From contig NZ_SPUI01000003.1 in assembly GCF_004522095.1 (NCBI RefSeq), positions 992,001 to 1,056,000 on the forward strand: a stretch of DNA of 64,000 nucleotides, written 5' to 3'. A model generated the notes under the pieces. That model worked only from the letters and a program-made list of their open reading frames with translations. It had not been told where the DNA came from and did not search any database. Of the stretch, positions 9,494-18,125 are shown in pieces. Source of the stretch: Nocardioides sp. 503 (GTDB taxonomy: Bacteria > Actinomycetota > Actinomycetes > Propionibacteriales > Nocardioidaceae). Both the position numbers and the translations under genes were made by a program. Each line of letters starts with the position of its first letter. Position 1 is the first letter of the stretch.

Positions 9494-10414
9494 TCAGTGG
9501 ACCTCGCCGAGGTCCTCGTGGGCCTCGTGGGAGAGCGGCTCGACCTGGAACGTCGCGTGCCGGACGTCGAAGTGCTCGCCGACGCACTCGCAGAGCTGGT
9601 CGAGGATCCGGCCCACCCCGCGATCGCCCAGCGCCTCGTCGGTGACCGTCACGTGCGCCGACAGGCTGGGCATCCCGCTGGTGATCGTCCACGCGTGCAG
9701 GTCGTGCACGTCGACGACGCCGTCCACCTCGACCAGGTGGCGGCGCACGTCCTCGAGGTCGAGGCCGGCGGGCGCGATCTCGAGCAGGACGACCGCGGAG
9801 TCCTTGAGCAGCACCAGCGAGCGCGGCACGATCATCACCGCGATCACCAGCGAGGCCACCGCGTCCGCGCGCTCCCAACCGGTCACCAGGATCACGACAC
9901 CGGCGAGGACCACCAGCAGCGAGCCGACCAGGTCGGCCAGGACCTCGTTGGCGGCGCCGCGCAGGTTCAGCGAGCCCGTGTCCGAGCGGTTGAGGATGGC
10001 CATGGAGACGGCGTTGGCGACCAGCCCGACCACGGCGAAGGCGACCATCGGCCCGGCCTCGACCGGTGACGGGTCGGCCAGCCGGCTCAGGCCGACGTAG
10101 GCCACGTAGGCGCAGACGCCCAGCAGGACCAGGGCGTTGAGCATCGCCGCCAGGATCTCGGCGCGGTGGTAGCCGAACGTCGAGCGCGGCCCCGCCGGAC
10201 GGGACGCGACGTACGACGCCCCGAGCGCCAGCACCACGGCGCCGGCGTCGGTGGCCATGTGGCCGGCGTCCGCGAGGAGCGCGAGCGAGCCGGTGACGTA
10301 GGCGCCCACGAGCTCGACCGCCAGCACGCCGGCGGTGACGACGAGCACCCAGCGCAGGCGGGTGCGGTCCGCCGCGCGTCCGGCCGCGTGCCCGTGCCCA
10401 TGCCCGTGTCCCAT
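9494..10414 (-). CDS. Cation diffusion facilitator, CzcD/ZitB type
   Basis: A 306-residue zinc-type efflux protein: a His-rich N-terminus (MGHGHGHGHAAG), six transmembrane helices, and a cytoplasmic ferredoxin-like domain (VDGVVDVHDLHAWTITSGMPSLSAHV). Helix 2 carries LLADAGHMATDAGA with the metal-site His and Asp. Helix 5 reads ANEVLADLVGS, where many CzcD proteins have His (HVLGD); here a Glu occupies that place, which may shift metal preference. It expels divalent metal (Zn/Co/Cd likely) against protons. The start ATG at 10414 is supported by GAGAAT 6 nt upstream; the ORF could extend to 10648 but the extra part is arginine-rich shadow sequence. Confidence 0.9.
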   Translation of the reverse strand: MGHGHGHGHAAGRAADRTRLRWVLVVTAGVLAVELVGAYVTGSLALLADAGHMATDAGAVVLALGASYVASRPAGPRSTFGYHRAEILAAMLNALVLLGVCAYVAYVGLSRLADPSPVEAGPMVAFAVVGLVANAVSMAILNRSDTGSLNLRGAANEVLADLVGSLLVVLAGVVILVTGWERADAVASLVIAVMIVPRSLVLLKDSAVVLLEIAPAGLDLEDVRRHLVEVDGVVDVHDLHAWTITSGMPSLSAHVTVTDEALGDRGVGRILDQLCECVGEHFDVRHATFQVEPLSHEAHEDLGEVH

Positions 10415-10420
10415 GCCGCC

Positions 10421-10426
10421 ATTCTC
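10421..10426 (-). promoter_or_regulatory. -10 hexamer GAGAAT of the CDF gene
   Basis: On the minus strand GAGAAT ends 6 nt before the ATG at 10414. It has the conserved A2 and final T of the set. Confidence 0.4.
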
Positions 10427-10443
10427 TCCCCTCGAGGGGACGG

Positions 10444-11397
10444 TCAGCCGCGGCCGTGCGGGGTCAGCCAGACGGCGGGGTCGGGGCCCTTCGGCACGAT
10501 GCCGGAGGGGTTGATGTCGGAGTGGACGACGTAGTAGTGCGCCTTGATCTGCTCGAAGTCGGTGTTGTCGCCGAAGCCGGGGGTCTGGAAGAGGTCGCGG
10601 GCGTAGCCCCACAGGTGCGGCAGCTCGGTGAGCTTCTGGCGGTTGCACTTGAAGTGACCGTGGTAGACCGCGTCGAAGCGGGCCAGGGTCGTGAACAGCC
10701 GGACGTCGGCCTCGGTGATCGCGTCGCCCATGAGGTAGCGGCGGTCGGCCAGGCGGTCCTCCAGCCAGTCCATGGCGGTCCAGAGCCGGTCATAGGCCGC
10801 GTCGTAGCTCTCCTGGGAGCCCGCGAAGCCGCAGCGGTAGACGCCGTTGTTGACCTCGGTGAAGATCCGCTTCATCACCGCGTCCATCTCCTCGCGGAGG
10901 TCCTCGGGCCACAGGTCCGGGGCGCCCTCGCGATGGTGCTCGCGCCACTCGAAGAAGAAGTCGTGGGTGATCCACGGGAAGTCGTTGGTGACCAGCTCGC
11001 CGGTGGGGACGTCGACGACGGCCGGCACGGTGATGCCGCGCTCGTAGCCGGGGAAGCGCGTGAAGTAGGCCTCCTGGAGCCGCTCGATGCCGAGCACCGG
11101 GTCGCGACCGTCCGGGTCCAGGTCGAAGGTCCAGCTGCGCTCGTCGTGGGTGGGCCCGGGCGTGCCCAGCGAGATCACGTCCTCCAGGCCGAGCAGCTGG
11201 CGCACGATGATGGCGCGGTTGGCCCAGGGACAGGCCTTGGCCGCGACCAGCCGGTAGCGACCCGGCTCCACCGGCCACAGCTCACCCTCGACCGGGCCGT
11301 GCTCGGGCCGCCGGGAGCCGAGGGTGATCCGGTCCGGGACGTAGTTCATGTCCCGGCTGAACTCCTCGCCGGGCTTGACGTACTTCGCGTCGCTCAT
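10444..11397 (-). CDS. Xi-class glutathione-S-transferase-like, thionyl-hydroquinone reductase
   Basis: A 317-residue protein of the glutathionyl-hydroquinone reductase family (E. coli YqjG type). The thioredoxin-like half contains the active-site AAKACPWANRAIIVRQLLGLEDVI (Cys-Pro-Trp-Ala). The all-helical C-terminal half includes DRRYLMGDAITEADVRLFTTL and the family tail HYYVVHSDINPSGIVPKGPD. These enzymes remove a thiol adduct from hydroquinones using the catalytic Cys. Actinobacteria usually lack glutathione, so mycothiol is the probable thiol here (inference). The start at 11397 is preceded by TAGCCT at a 6-nt spacing. Confidence 0.9.
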   Translation of the reverse strand: MSDAKYVKPGEEFSRDMNYVPDRITLGSRRPEHGPVEGELWPVEPGRYRLVAAKACPWANRAIIVRQLLGLEDVISLGTPGPTHDERSWTFDLDPDGRDPVLGIERLQEAYFTRFPGYERGITVPAVVDVPTGELVTNDFPWITHDFFFEWREHHREGAPDLWPEDLREEMDAVMKRIFTEVNNGVYRCGFAGSQESYDAAYDRLWTAMDWLEDRLADRRYLMGDAITEADVRLFTTLARFDAVYHGHFKCNRQKLTELPHLWGYARDLFQTPGFGDNTDFEQIKAHYYVVHSDINPSGIVPKGPDPAVWLTPHGRG

Positions 11398-11403
11398 GCC
11401 CCC

Positions 11404-11409
11404 AGGCTA
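11404..11409 (-). promoter_or_regulatory. -10 hexamer TAGCCT of the hydroquinone reductase gene
   Basis: On the minus strand TAGCCT ends 6 nt before the ATG at 11397. Confidence 0.5.
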
Positions 11410-11466
11410 GGTGAACGCTCAACCACCGGGGCCCCATGGCCCCGGCGGATCAGCGCCCGCCCTCGA

Positions 11467-12483
11467 TCAGGCACACGAGACATAGCTGCGCGTGACCGTC
11501 TTGGGCCTGCCCTTCCTCATCGTGAGGACCGCCGTCACGGTGGTGTCCGCGACCGGCGAGAGCCCGCGCAGCACCACGTCGTCGCCGCGGTGGGGCGCAC
11601 GGACCACCTTGGCGCGCCTGCCGTTGACGAAGAACGCCGCCGAGCGCACGCGCCCGGCCTTGCCGACGAAGGCACCCGCCACCGAGCGCGCGCCGCAGGA
11701 CAGGGCACCGTCCAGGGAGAGCAACGACCTGCCGGAGCCGGCCGTGGCGGCGACCGCGTCACCCGCGGCCGTGAAGGTGAGGGACATGCTGCCGGCGCCG
11801 GCCGCGGAAGTGGGGTCGCCGGCGACCTGGGGGCTCTCCACCTCGAGCTCGAAGGTCCCCAGCACCTGGTAGGTCCCGGCGGCCAGGAAGAAGCGTCGCG
11901 TCTGGTCGTACTTGAGGCCGACGGACATCGCGAAGGCGCCCTGCTGTGAGGCGGCGGAGCTGAGCTGGAGCTCCGCCTCCGTGCTGCGGGAGACGCTGCC
12001 GCGCAGCGTCAGCCACCCCGGCCGCGCGAGGGTGAAGATGGTCTGGGTGCCCACCAGGGTCGAGGCCGAGCTGTCGCAGGACGTGGCGAGGCCCTGGGCG
12101 GCGACCATGCTCGCGGAGAGGGAGGCGCTCAGGGTGAGGCTCCTCAAGGAACCACCCGCCTCGAGGGCCTGGACGCGCCCGGACGCCTTGGCGGCCAGGG
12201 CGGTGTCGTCGGCGGCGTCACCGGAGTCCTCGGCGGTCGCGGTCGAGGAGAAGCTGCCGCTCCTGGCGGCACCCGCGGCGAAGGCGGTCTCGTAGCTGTC
12301 GGAGGTGTCGGTCGTGAGCGTGCACGCCGCGCCTCCGGTGGTGCCGAAGCTCGTCTGCACGACGAACTGGCCCTGGAGGGGGATCGCCTGCGCGGACGGG
12401 GCGAAGCCCAGCAGGACGGTCGCGCCCAGGGCGAGGGAGGCCAGGACGGCGAGGGGCCGGCCCCGGTGCGGGAGGTGCGTCAC
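11467..12483 (-). CDS. Secreted protein of unknown function, paralogue 1
   Basis: A 338-residue protein with a clear Sec signal peptide (RGRPLAVLASLALGATVLLG, ending at SAQA near residue 33). The body is Ser/Ala/Thr-rich and predicted beta-rich, with four cysteines likely paired. The C-terminus reads VNGRRAKVVRAP, then VVLRGLS, TVTAVLTMRKG and a final TRSYVSCA. The gene just upstream (12519-13544) has the same layout (a cysteine near the start, SLRSL/SLRDL, ARPGWLTL/SRPGWLTL, RRFFLAAGTYQV/YRFFLPEAGQYQI, and the same tail), so the two are tandem duplicates. The GTG start at 12483 has AGGAG 6 nt upstream. I do not recognise a function. Confidence 0.82.
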   Translation of the reverse strand: MTHLPHRGRPLAVLASLALGATVLLGFAPSAQAIPLQGQFVVQTSFGTTGGAACTLTTDTSDSYETAFAAGAARSGSFSSTATAEDSGDAADDTALAAKASGRVQALEAGGSLRSLTLSASLSASMVAAQGLATSCDSSASTLVGTQTIFTLARPGWLTLRGSVSRSTEAELQLSSAASQQGAFAMSVGLKYDQTRRFFLAAGTYQVLGTFELEVESPQVAGDPTSAAGAGSMSLTFTAAGDAVAATAGSGRSLLSLDGALSCGARSVAGAFVGKAGRVRSAAFFVNGRRAKVVRAPHRGDDVVLRGLSPVADTTVTAVLTMRKGRPKTVTRSYVSCA

Positions 12484-12518
12484 GGAGGTCTCCTGGGGCT
12501 GGTGGCGGGCGGGGGTCG

Positions 12519-13544
12519 TCACGAGCACGCCAGGTAGCTGCGCGTGACCGTGACCGGCTTGCCCGCCTTGCGCGCGAGGACCGCGCGGACGGAGACGGGC
12601 TGGGTGTCGCTGAGGTGGGTGAGGGTGACGACCCGGCCGGCCTTGGGCTTGCGCACCGTGGCGACGCGCCTGCCGTTGACGTAGATCGTGGCGGTCTTGA
12701 CCTTGCGGGCCTGGGCGGTGAACGTCGCCGCCAGGGTGTCGGCCGCGCACGAGCGCTGCGAGCCGAGTGCGAGGAACGACGCGCCCGCGCCGACCGGGTT
12801 GCCGGTGGCGACGCCGGCGGTCCGGAACTCGCCGTGCACCTTGAGGCTCACCGACTCGTCGGTGGGGTCGTCCGGGCCGTCGGGGGTCTCCACCGGTGCC
12901 GCCACCTGGACGCTGATCTGGTACTGGCCGGCCTCCGGCAGGAAGAACCGGTAGCTGTCGCTCGACCTGACCCTCAGGGCGTAGGTCTGGAACACCCCGG
13001 TCGGGCCTGCGACCGCGAGGACCCCGTAGCCGCCCTGGCCCTTGGTGGCCACGAGGGTCAGCCAGCCGGGCCTCGAGACGTCGAACGCGGTCTGGGTGGC
13101 GGCCGTGGCCTGCACCGAGACCTTGCACGAGGAGTTGAACCCCTGGGCCGAGATGAAGCGCGCCCGCAGCGCGGAGGTGACGTCGAGGTCCCTCAGGGAC
13201 CCCGCGACCGCCGTCGTGCGCGCGGACGTCTTGGCGCTCGCGGTCAACGACGTGACGTCGGCGGCGTCGTTGCTGTCGGCGACCGTGGCGGTCCCGGAGA
13301 GGGAGGCGGTCTTGCCGCCGCTGTCACTGGTGAAGGGCACGGCCGCGTCGTCGCCGGGCGAGGGGACGCTGCAGGTCGCGGCACTGCCGGACAGCTTCGC
13401 GAACTCGATGCCGGCGGTGATCTGGCCGGTGGCGACCGGCGCCGCGGCAGCCGGACCGGCGGTCCCGACCAGGCCGGCGAGGAGCAGGCCTCCCGAGAGC
13501 GTCAGGACGAGGGCGCGGTGACGTCGTCGCGCGGGTGCAGGCAT
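12519..13544 (-). CDS. Secreted protein of unknown function, paralogue 2
   Basis: A 341-residue paralogue of the downstream protein, with a signal peptide of about 35 residues (HRALVLTLSGGLLLAGLVG, cleavage after AAAA). Cysteines occur in AATCSVPS, NSSCKVS, RSCAAD and at the very C-terminus (SYLACS). The C-terminal 60 residues (TATIYVNGRRVATVRKPKAG to VTVTRSYLAC) look like an Ig-like/cell-surface module that recurs at the ends of actinobacterial secreted proteins. The ATG at 13544 follows AAGGGAG at 6 nt. It is separated by 35 nt from paralogue 1, which it probably co-transcribes. Function unknown. Confidence 0.82.
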   Translation of the reverse strand: MPAPARRRHRALVLTLSGGLLLAGLVGTAGPAAAAPVATGQITAGIEFAKLSGSAATCSVPSPGDDAAVPFTSDSGGKTASLSGTATVADSNDAADVTSLTASAKTSARTTAVAGSLRDLDVTSALRARFISAQGFNSSCKVSVQATAATQTAFDVSRPGWLTLVATKGQGGYGVLAVAGPTGVFQTYALRVRSSDSYRFFLPEAGQYQISVQVAAPVETPDGPDDPTDESVSLKVHGEFRTAGVATGNPVGAGASFLALGSQRSCAADTLAATFTAQARKVKTATIYVNGRRVATVRKPKAGRVVTLTHLSDTQPVSVRAVLARKAGKPVTVTRSYLACS

Positions 13545-13633
13545 GGGGGCTCCCTTGTCGGTCGGCCGGAGGCCGACTGCTGAGAACCCGAGAGTAAGGA
13601 GAACCCCCGCCGATGTCTCCCCGGTCTAGTCCC

Positions 13634-14626
13634 TCACGCTGCGCCAGGGCGCAACGAGGCGACGAAGTCGAGCTTGTCCAGCACGGGAGCGGGGATGACG
13701 AACGGGTAGAGGTCGTCCTTGCCCATGCTGCGGTTGATCTGGTTCAGCGCCGTCGACAGCGGCACCCAGACGCCGGTGACCACGTCCCGGAACGACGAGA
13801 ACGCCCCGATGGGGCTGACCGTGACGAGGCCGAACTCCCGGGCGGTCTCGATGGTGTCGGCGATGTGCAGGTAGTGCGCCCAGGTCTCGGCGAAGTCCTC
13901 GAAGGGGTGCATGGTGGCGTACGTCGAGATGAACGACTCCTCCCAGCCCTCCGGCGGCCCCTCGTCGTAGTGGCGCGAGATCTCGGCCTGGTAGTCCTTG
14001 GACTCGTCGCCGAACAGCTCGGTGCAGCGGCGCATGGTGTCCTCGCCGCGGACCAGCTGCCACTCGTAGTAGTGGCCGACCTCGTGGCGGAAGTGGCCGA
14101 GCATGGTGCGGTAGGGCTCCGCGAGCTGGGCGCGCACCTTCTCGCGGTGAGCGGCGTCGCTCTCGGCCAGGTCGATGGTGATCAGCCCGTCCTCGTGGCC
14201 GATGACGACGTTCTCGTCGACGCTGGAGAGCAGGTCGAACGCCAGGCCGTCGACGGGGTCGACGTCCTTGCCGACGACGGGAAGGCCGAGGGTGTCGAGC
14301 TCGAAGACCAGGTAGCGCTTGGACCGCTCGGCCAGCGGGTAGTTCTCCAGGCCGACGGGGTCGTCGTCGGAGGGGCGGGTGCGGGTCAGGTCGCAGCTGA
14401 AGCACTGCCCGCCCTCCAGCGGCGCCAGCCAGGTGCAGCCGGAGAGGTTGAGGTTGGCGCACACGTGCCAGACCAGCCCCGCCGCGTCGACGTAGCGGCC
14501 CTGGTCGTCGACGGGCACGATCGCGCGCTCGGCGCGCGAGAAGCCGAGCGCCGTCCCGCAGGAGACGCACACGGAGTTCTCGAAGAACAACGGGCTGTCG
14601 CACACCCGGCAGCGGAAGGCCTTCAT
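13634..14626 (-). CDS. Zinc-ribbon putative metallopeptidase (Peptidase_Mx/DUF2248-like)
   Basis: A 330-residue protein with an N-terminal double zinc ribbon (C6, C9, C20, C23 and C56, C64, C75, C78) followed by a zincin-like domain with HEVGH at 181-185 and a downstream acidic helix (FAETWAHYLHI). The combination is typical of the zinc-ribbon metallopeptidases that accompany transglutaminase, ATP-grasp and alpha-E genes in bacterial peptide-modification clusters, as is the case here (14669-21373). It may process the cluster's peptide product, which is inference. A separate -10 (CAGGCT) 6 nt before the ATG suggests it can be transcribed alone, only 42 nt after the small transglutaminase. Confidence 0.85.
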   Translation of the reverse strand: MKAFRCRVCDSPLFFENSVCVSCGTALGFSRAERAIVPVDDQGRYVDAAGLVWHVCANLNLSGCTWLAPLEGGQCFSCDLTRTRPSDDDPVGLENYPLAERSKRYLVFELDTLGLPVVGKDVDPVDGLAFDLLSSVDENVVIGHEDGLITIDLAESDAAHREKVRAQLAEPYRTMLGHFRHEVGHYYEWQLVRGEDTMRRCTELFGDESKDYQAEISRHYDEGPPEGWEESFISTYATMHPFEDFAETWAHYLHIADTIETAREFGLVTVSPIGAFSSFRDVVTGVWVPLSTALNQINRSMGKDDLYPFVIPAPVLDKLDFVASLRPGAA

Positions 14627-14632
14627 GCCGCA

Positions 14633-14638
14633 AGCCTG
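14633..14638 (-). promoter_or_regulatory. -10 hexamer CAGGCT of the metallopeptidase gene
   Basis: On the minus strand CAGGCT ends 6 nt before the ATG at 14626. The same hexamer precedes the DUF2126 gene of this cluster. Confidence 0.5.
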
Positions 14639-14668
14639 TCACGGCGGGTGGCCCGCGGGCTCACCCGA

Positions 14669-15544
14669 TCAGTCGAGCGGCGCGACGTCGACGGCCACCT
14701 GGAGCGTGGACTTGCGGGCCTCGGTGAAGATGACGCCCTTGACCGGCGTCACGTCGCCGTAGTCGCGACCCCAGGCCACGGTGACGTAGCGGTCGTTGAC
14801 GCGCTGGTCGTTGGTCGGGTCGAACGCCAGCCAGTCGTCGCCGCCGAGCCAGACCGCGACCCAGGCGTGGGAGGCGTCCGCGCCGACGACGCGCTCCCTG
14901 CCGGGGGCGGGCTCCGTGGCGAGGTAGCCGCTGACGTAGCGGGCCGCCAGACCGTGGCTGCGCAGGCAGGCGATCGTCAGGTGGGCGTGGTCCTGGCAGA
15001 CCCCGGCCCGCTTGTCGAGGATGTCGGCGACGGTCGAGGTGACCGTGGTCGCGGTGGCGTCGTAGTCGATGTCGTGGTGGATGCGGTGCATCAGGTCGGT
15101 CACCGCCTCGCCGACCGGCCGTCCCGGCGGGAACGACCCGGCGGCGTACGCCTGCGCGGCGGGCACCTGCTCGACCTGGGCGGAGGCCAGCGCGAAGTCC
15201 GTGGCCGACCAGGCGCCCGGACGGTCGGGCTGGCGCAGCGGGCGCAGCCGCTCCCAGGGCTGCACCAGCGCGTCGTCGGGCACGTCGGCGACGCCGACCG
15301 TGACCTCGCTGGTCGCCTCCACGACCAGCTCCTCGTGGGCGCGCGTCACCTGGAAGTACGTCGCCAGGTTGCCGTAGTAGTCGACGTCGTGGCTCACGTC
15401 GCCGGCCTCGGGGGTGACCGTCACGCCGTACGAGGCGACCTGCTGCCAGGGCAGCTCGCGCGGCACCAGGTGGGCCACGCCCAGGCTGTCGGTGACCCGG
15501 TCGTCGTAGGTGTAGGTGGTGCTGTGGCGCACGCGGTACCTCAT
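14669..15544 (-). CDS. Transglutaminase-like protein (small)
   Basis: A 291-residue bacterial transglutaminase-like protein: an N-terminal beta domain (MRYRVRHSTTYTYDDRV, the Bact_transglu_N pattern) and a papain-like core with the catalytic triad C183 (AGVCQDHAH), H226 (ASHAWVAVW) and D242 (AFDPTND). It could hydrolyse or form isopeptide bonds. The ATG overlaps the stop of the ATP-grasp/alpha-E gene by 4 nt (ATGA), so it is translationally coupled to it. In known bacterial clusters this trio is thought to synthesise and process a peptide or amide whose identity is undetermined. Confidence 0.92.
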   Translation of the reverse strand: MRYRVRHSTTYTYDDRVTDSLGVAHLVPRELPWQQVASYGVTVTPEAGDVSHDVDYYGNLATYFQVTRAHEELVVEATSEVTVGVADVPDDALVQPWERLRPLRQPDRPGAWSATDFALASAQVEQVPAAQAYAAGSFPPGRPVGEAVTDLMHRIHHDIDYDATATTVTSTVADILDKRAGVCQDHAHLTIACLRSHGLAARYVSGYLATEPAPGRERVVGADASHAWVAVWLGGDDWLAFDPTNDQRVNDRYVTVAWGRDYGDVTPVKGVIFTEARKSTLQVAVDVAPLD

Positions 15545-18066
15545 GCGGGGCCACCCTCCAGGGACTCGACGAGCGCCAGCGAGCCCAGGGGCCGCGGCGC
15601 GGGGCCGGTGGCGAGGTGCACCTCGGCGACGGCCTCGGCCAGCCGCGCGAGCTGGCCGGCGCACACGTCGAGGAAGACCTGCAGGTTGGGCCGCGCCACA
15701 CCGCCGATGGCGACCAGCGTGGCGATGTCGACCTCGGTCAGCGAGGCCAGCAGGTCGGCGACGAGGCGCTCGGGGCGGGTGGAGCCGGTCGAGGCCGGCA
15801 GGGCCGCGAGGTGGGTCGCGACCTCGGTCATGCCGAAGACCATCGAGCGCGGGTTCTCGGCATCGGTGAGCAGGAGCTCGAGCACGCCTCCGGGGCGGAC
15901 GTAGCCGCGGTAGCGGCGCCGGTGCGTCACGGAGCTCTCGGCGGCGACCAGCACCGCGTTGAGCACGTCGCGGTCGACGTCGATGCCGCGGCGCACGGTG
16001 GCGGTCTCCTCCAGCAGGTGGCACAGCTGGACGGCCCGCTCGACGTGGCGGCCCACGCCGATCATGTGCCACCCGGCGTCGCGGATCATCCCGGCGGTCA
16101 CGCCCTGCAGCGACAGGATCCCGGTGAGCATGCGGCCCGCGGACTCGCCGATCTGGTGGCTGTGGCCCGAGCCCCGCAGCATCGCGGTGGCCCGGTCGAT
16201 GGTGCCGAAGGAGCGCCAGGCGTCCGGCGAGAGCTGGTCGCGCACGCCGGCGGAGGCGTCGCGCAGCCCGGCGAGCGCGTGGGCGGCCGACCCCGCGCGC
16301 GTCTCGTCGAGCAGCAGCGAGCGGAACTCGTCGTCGCGGTCCGCGTGTACCTCGCCCCCGAGGCGCCGCAGCACCTGCATCATCACCTCGAGGCTGGCGC
16401 TGCCGCTGGCGCGAGGCTGCGAGCCGAAGTCCTCGGCGAGGGTGTGCGAGGCCAGCACCAGCCGCAGCATGTCCTCCGCGCGCTCGGCGTAGCGGCCGAA
16501 CCAGAACAGGTCCTCCAGGATGCGGGGGACGGTGCCGGTCGTGGAGCGGGCCGCGGTCATCGGCAGCACGTCCGCCAGACCCTGGTCCGGGTCGGCCGCG
16601 GCCGCCTTGAGCACCCAGACGTCCTTGCTGGAGGTGGCCAGGTCGCCGTCGTAGACGTTGGCCAGGCCGCCGACCAGGGGCCGGTAGGCCGAGCCGTAGC
16701 GCAGCGTGAACGTGCGCAGCGAGACGCGGCGCGCCTCCGCGTCACCGGCGTGGGCCCCGGTGGCGCGCCAGGTCGGCGCCTGCGACAGCGGCAGCCGCTC
16801 CTGGCCGACGTAGCGGTGCGGCTCGTCGAGCAGTCGCTCGCGCACGGCGGCCGGGTCCAGGCCGGCCAGCCCGGCGGGCGGCCCGTCGATGCTGCGCACG
16901 AGCAGCCGCTCGCCGCTCCCGGTGCGGTCGAGCACCCGGTCGAGCACGTGGTCCAGCGACGCCGGGTCGCCGCACCACCAGGTGCGCACCGAGGCCAGCC
17001 GCAGCGGCTCGCCGAGCAGCGCCTCGCAGGCGGCCGGCAGGTAGGGCAGCAGGGCGGGGTTCTCCAGGACGCCGGAGCCCAGCCCGTTGACGACGCGCAC
17101 CCGGCCGCGACGCACGGCCTCGACCAGGCCGGCCACGCCGAGCTGGGAGTCGCCGCGCAGCTCCAGCGGGTCGCTCCAGGACGCGTCGACGCGCCGCAGG
17201 ATCACGTCGACGCGCTCGAGCCGCCCGCCCTGGCGTCCGTGGGGGGCGCGCAGCTGCACCCAGCCGTCGCGCACGACGAGGTCGCTTCCCCGCACCAGCG
17301 GGAAGCCGAGCGCCGAGGCGAGGAAGGCCTGGTCGTAGGCGGTCTCGGAGTGCGTGCCCGGCGAGAGGACCACGACGCGGGGGTCGGCGGTCTCGTTCTG
17401 GGCGGACTGGATGAGCGCCGAGCGCAGCGCCCACAGGTAGGGCTCCATGCGGTGCAGGCCGGCCTCGCGATAGAGCTCGGGCAGCACCCGGCTGATCACC
17501 CGACGGTTCTCCATCGCGTAGCCGATGCCCGACGGCGCCTGCGCCCGGTCGGCCAGGACCCGCCACTCCCCCGCGGCGTCGCGGCCCAGGTCGGCGGCGG
17601 CGAGGACGAGGGGCCGGGGGTCGATGGCCGACGGGCGCGCCACGACGCGAGCGAAGCCGGAGTGCCCGAGCACGGCGGCCGGCGGGACCACCCCGTCGGC
17701 GAGCAGCCGCTGTGCGCCGTACAGGTCGACGAGGACGGCGTTGAGCAGCTCCGCACGCTGGGCGAGCCCCACCTCGAGCGGCGCCCAGGACGCCGCGTCG
17801 ATCACGAGCGGCACGGGGTCCAGCCGCCACGGGCCCGAGGGGCGGCCCGGCGCGGAGTAGGTGACGCCGTCGTCGGCGAGGAAGCGGATGATGTCGTCGT
17901 CGACCCGGCGCAGGTCGCGCTCCCCCAACCCGAGCGCGGTCTCCGCGAGGCCCTTCCACGCCGGGCGCAGCGTGCCGTCGGGGGCCACGACCTCGTCGTA
18001 GCGCGCGGCCGGGTCGCCGAGCGCGGGCTGGGTGAGCCGGTCGGCGTAGTCGCGGAGCACGGTCAC
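15541..18066 (-). CDS. Circularly permuted ATP-grasp domain fused to an alpha-E domain
   Basis: An 841-residue fusion. The first part (about 20-500) is the CP_ATPgrasp (DUF404/DUF407) domain: IGYAMENRRVISRVLPELYR, the PGTHSETAYDQAFLA loop, DVILRRVDASWSDPLEL and VVNGLGSGVLENPALLPYLP, including the ATP-binding Arg/Asp residues. The second part (about 515-825) is the helical alpha-E (DUF403) domain: RILEDLFWFGRYAERAEDMLRL, GWHMIGVGRHVERAVQL and a C-terminal four-helix stretch. The two are separate genes in many bacteria. ATP-grasp amidoligases join a carboxylate to an amine with ATP; the substrates here are unknown. The start GTG at 18066 lies 49 nt after the DUF2126 gene; a GTG at 18060 is also possible. 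Confidence 0.93.
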   Translation of the reverse strand: MTVLRDYADRLTQPALGDPAARYDEVVAPDGTLRPAWKGLAETALGLGERDLRRVDDDIIRFLADDGVTYSAPGRPSGPWRLDPVPLVIDAASWAPLEVGLAQRAELLNAVLVDLYGAQRLLADGVVPPAAVLGHSGFARVVARPSAIDPRPLVLAAADLGRDAAGEWRVLADRAQAPSGIGYAMENRRVISRVLPELYREAGLHRMEPYLWALRSALIQSAQNETADPRVVVLSPGTHSETAYDQAFLASALGFPLVRGSDLVVRDGWVQLRAPHGRQGGRLERVDVILRRVDASWSDPLELRGDSQLGVAGLVEAVRRGRVRVVNGLGSGVLENPALLPYLPAACEALLGEPLRLASVRTWWCGDPASLDHVLDRVLDRTGSGERLLVRSIDGPPAGLAGLDPAAVRERLLDEPHRYVGQERLPLSQAPTWRATGAHAGDAEARRVSLRTFTLRYGSAYRPLVGGLANVYDGDLATSSKDVWVLKAAAADPDQGLADVLPMTAARSTTGTVPRILEDLFWFGRYAERAEDMLRLVLASHTLAEDFGSQPRASGSASLEVMMQVLRRLGGEVHADRDDEFRSLLLDETRAGSAAHALAGLRDASAGVRDQLSPDAWRSFGTIDRATAMLRGSGHSHQIGESAGRMLTGILSLQGVTAGMIRDAGWHMIGVGRHVERAVQLCHLLEETATVRRGIDVDRDVLNAVLVAAESSVTHRRRYRGYVRPGGVLELLLTDAENPRSMVFGMTEVATHLAALPASTGSTRPERLVADLLASLTEVDIATLVAIGGVARPNLQVFLDVCAGQLARLAEAVAEVHLATGPAPRPLGSLALVESLEGGPA

Positions 18067-18085
18067 GGGAGCCTCGTGCGCAGGA

Positions 18086-18125
18086 TCATCAGGGGCAGGG
18101 TCATCAGGGGCAGGGTCATCGGGGG
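18086..18125. repeat. 15-bp tandem repeat at the 3' end of the DUF2126 gene
   Basis: TCATCAGGGGCAGGG occurs twice in full (18086-18100, 18101-18115) and once in part (18116-18125). Each unit carries an in-frame TGA on the minus strand, so the DUF2126 gene has three stop codons in a row 15 nt apart. Confidence 0.8.
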
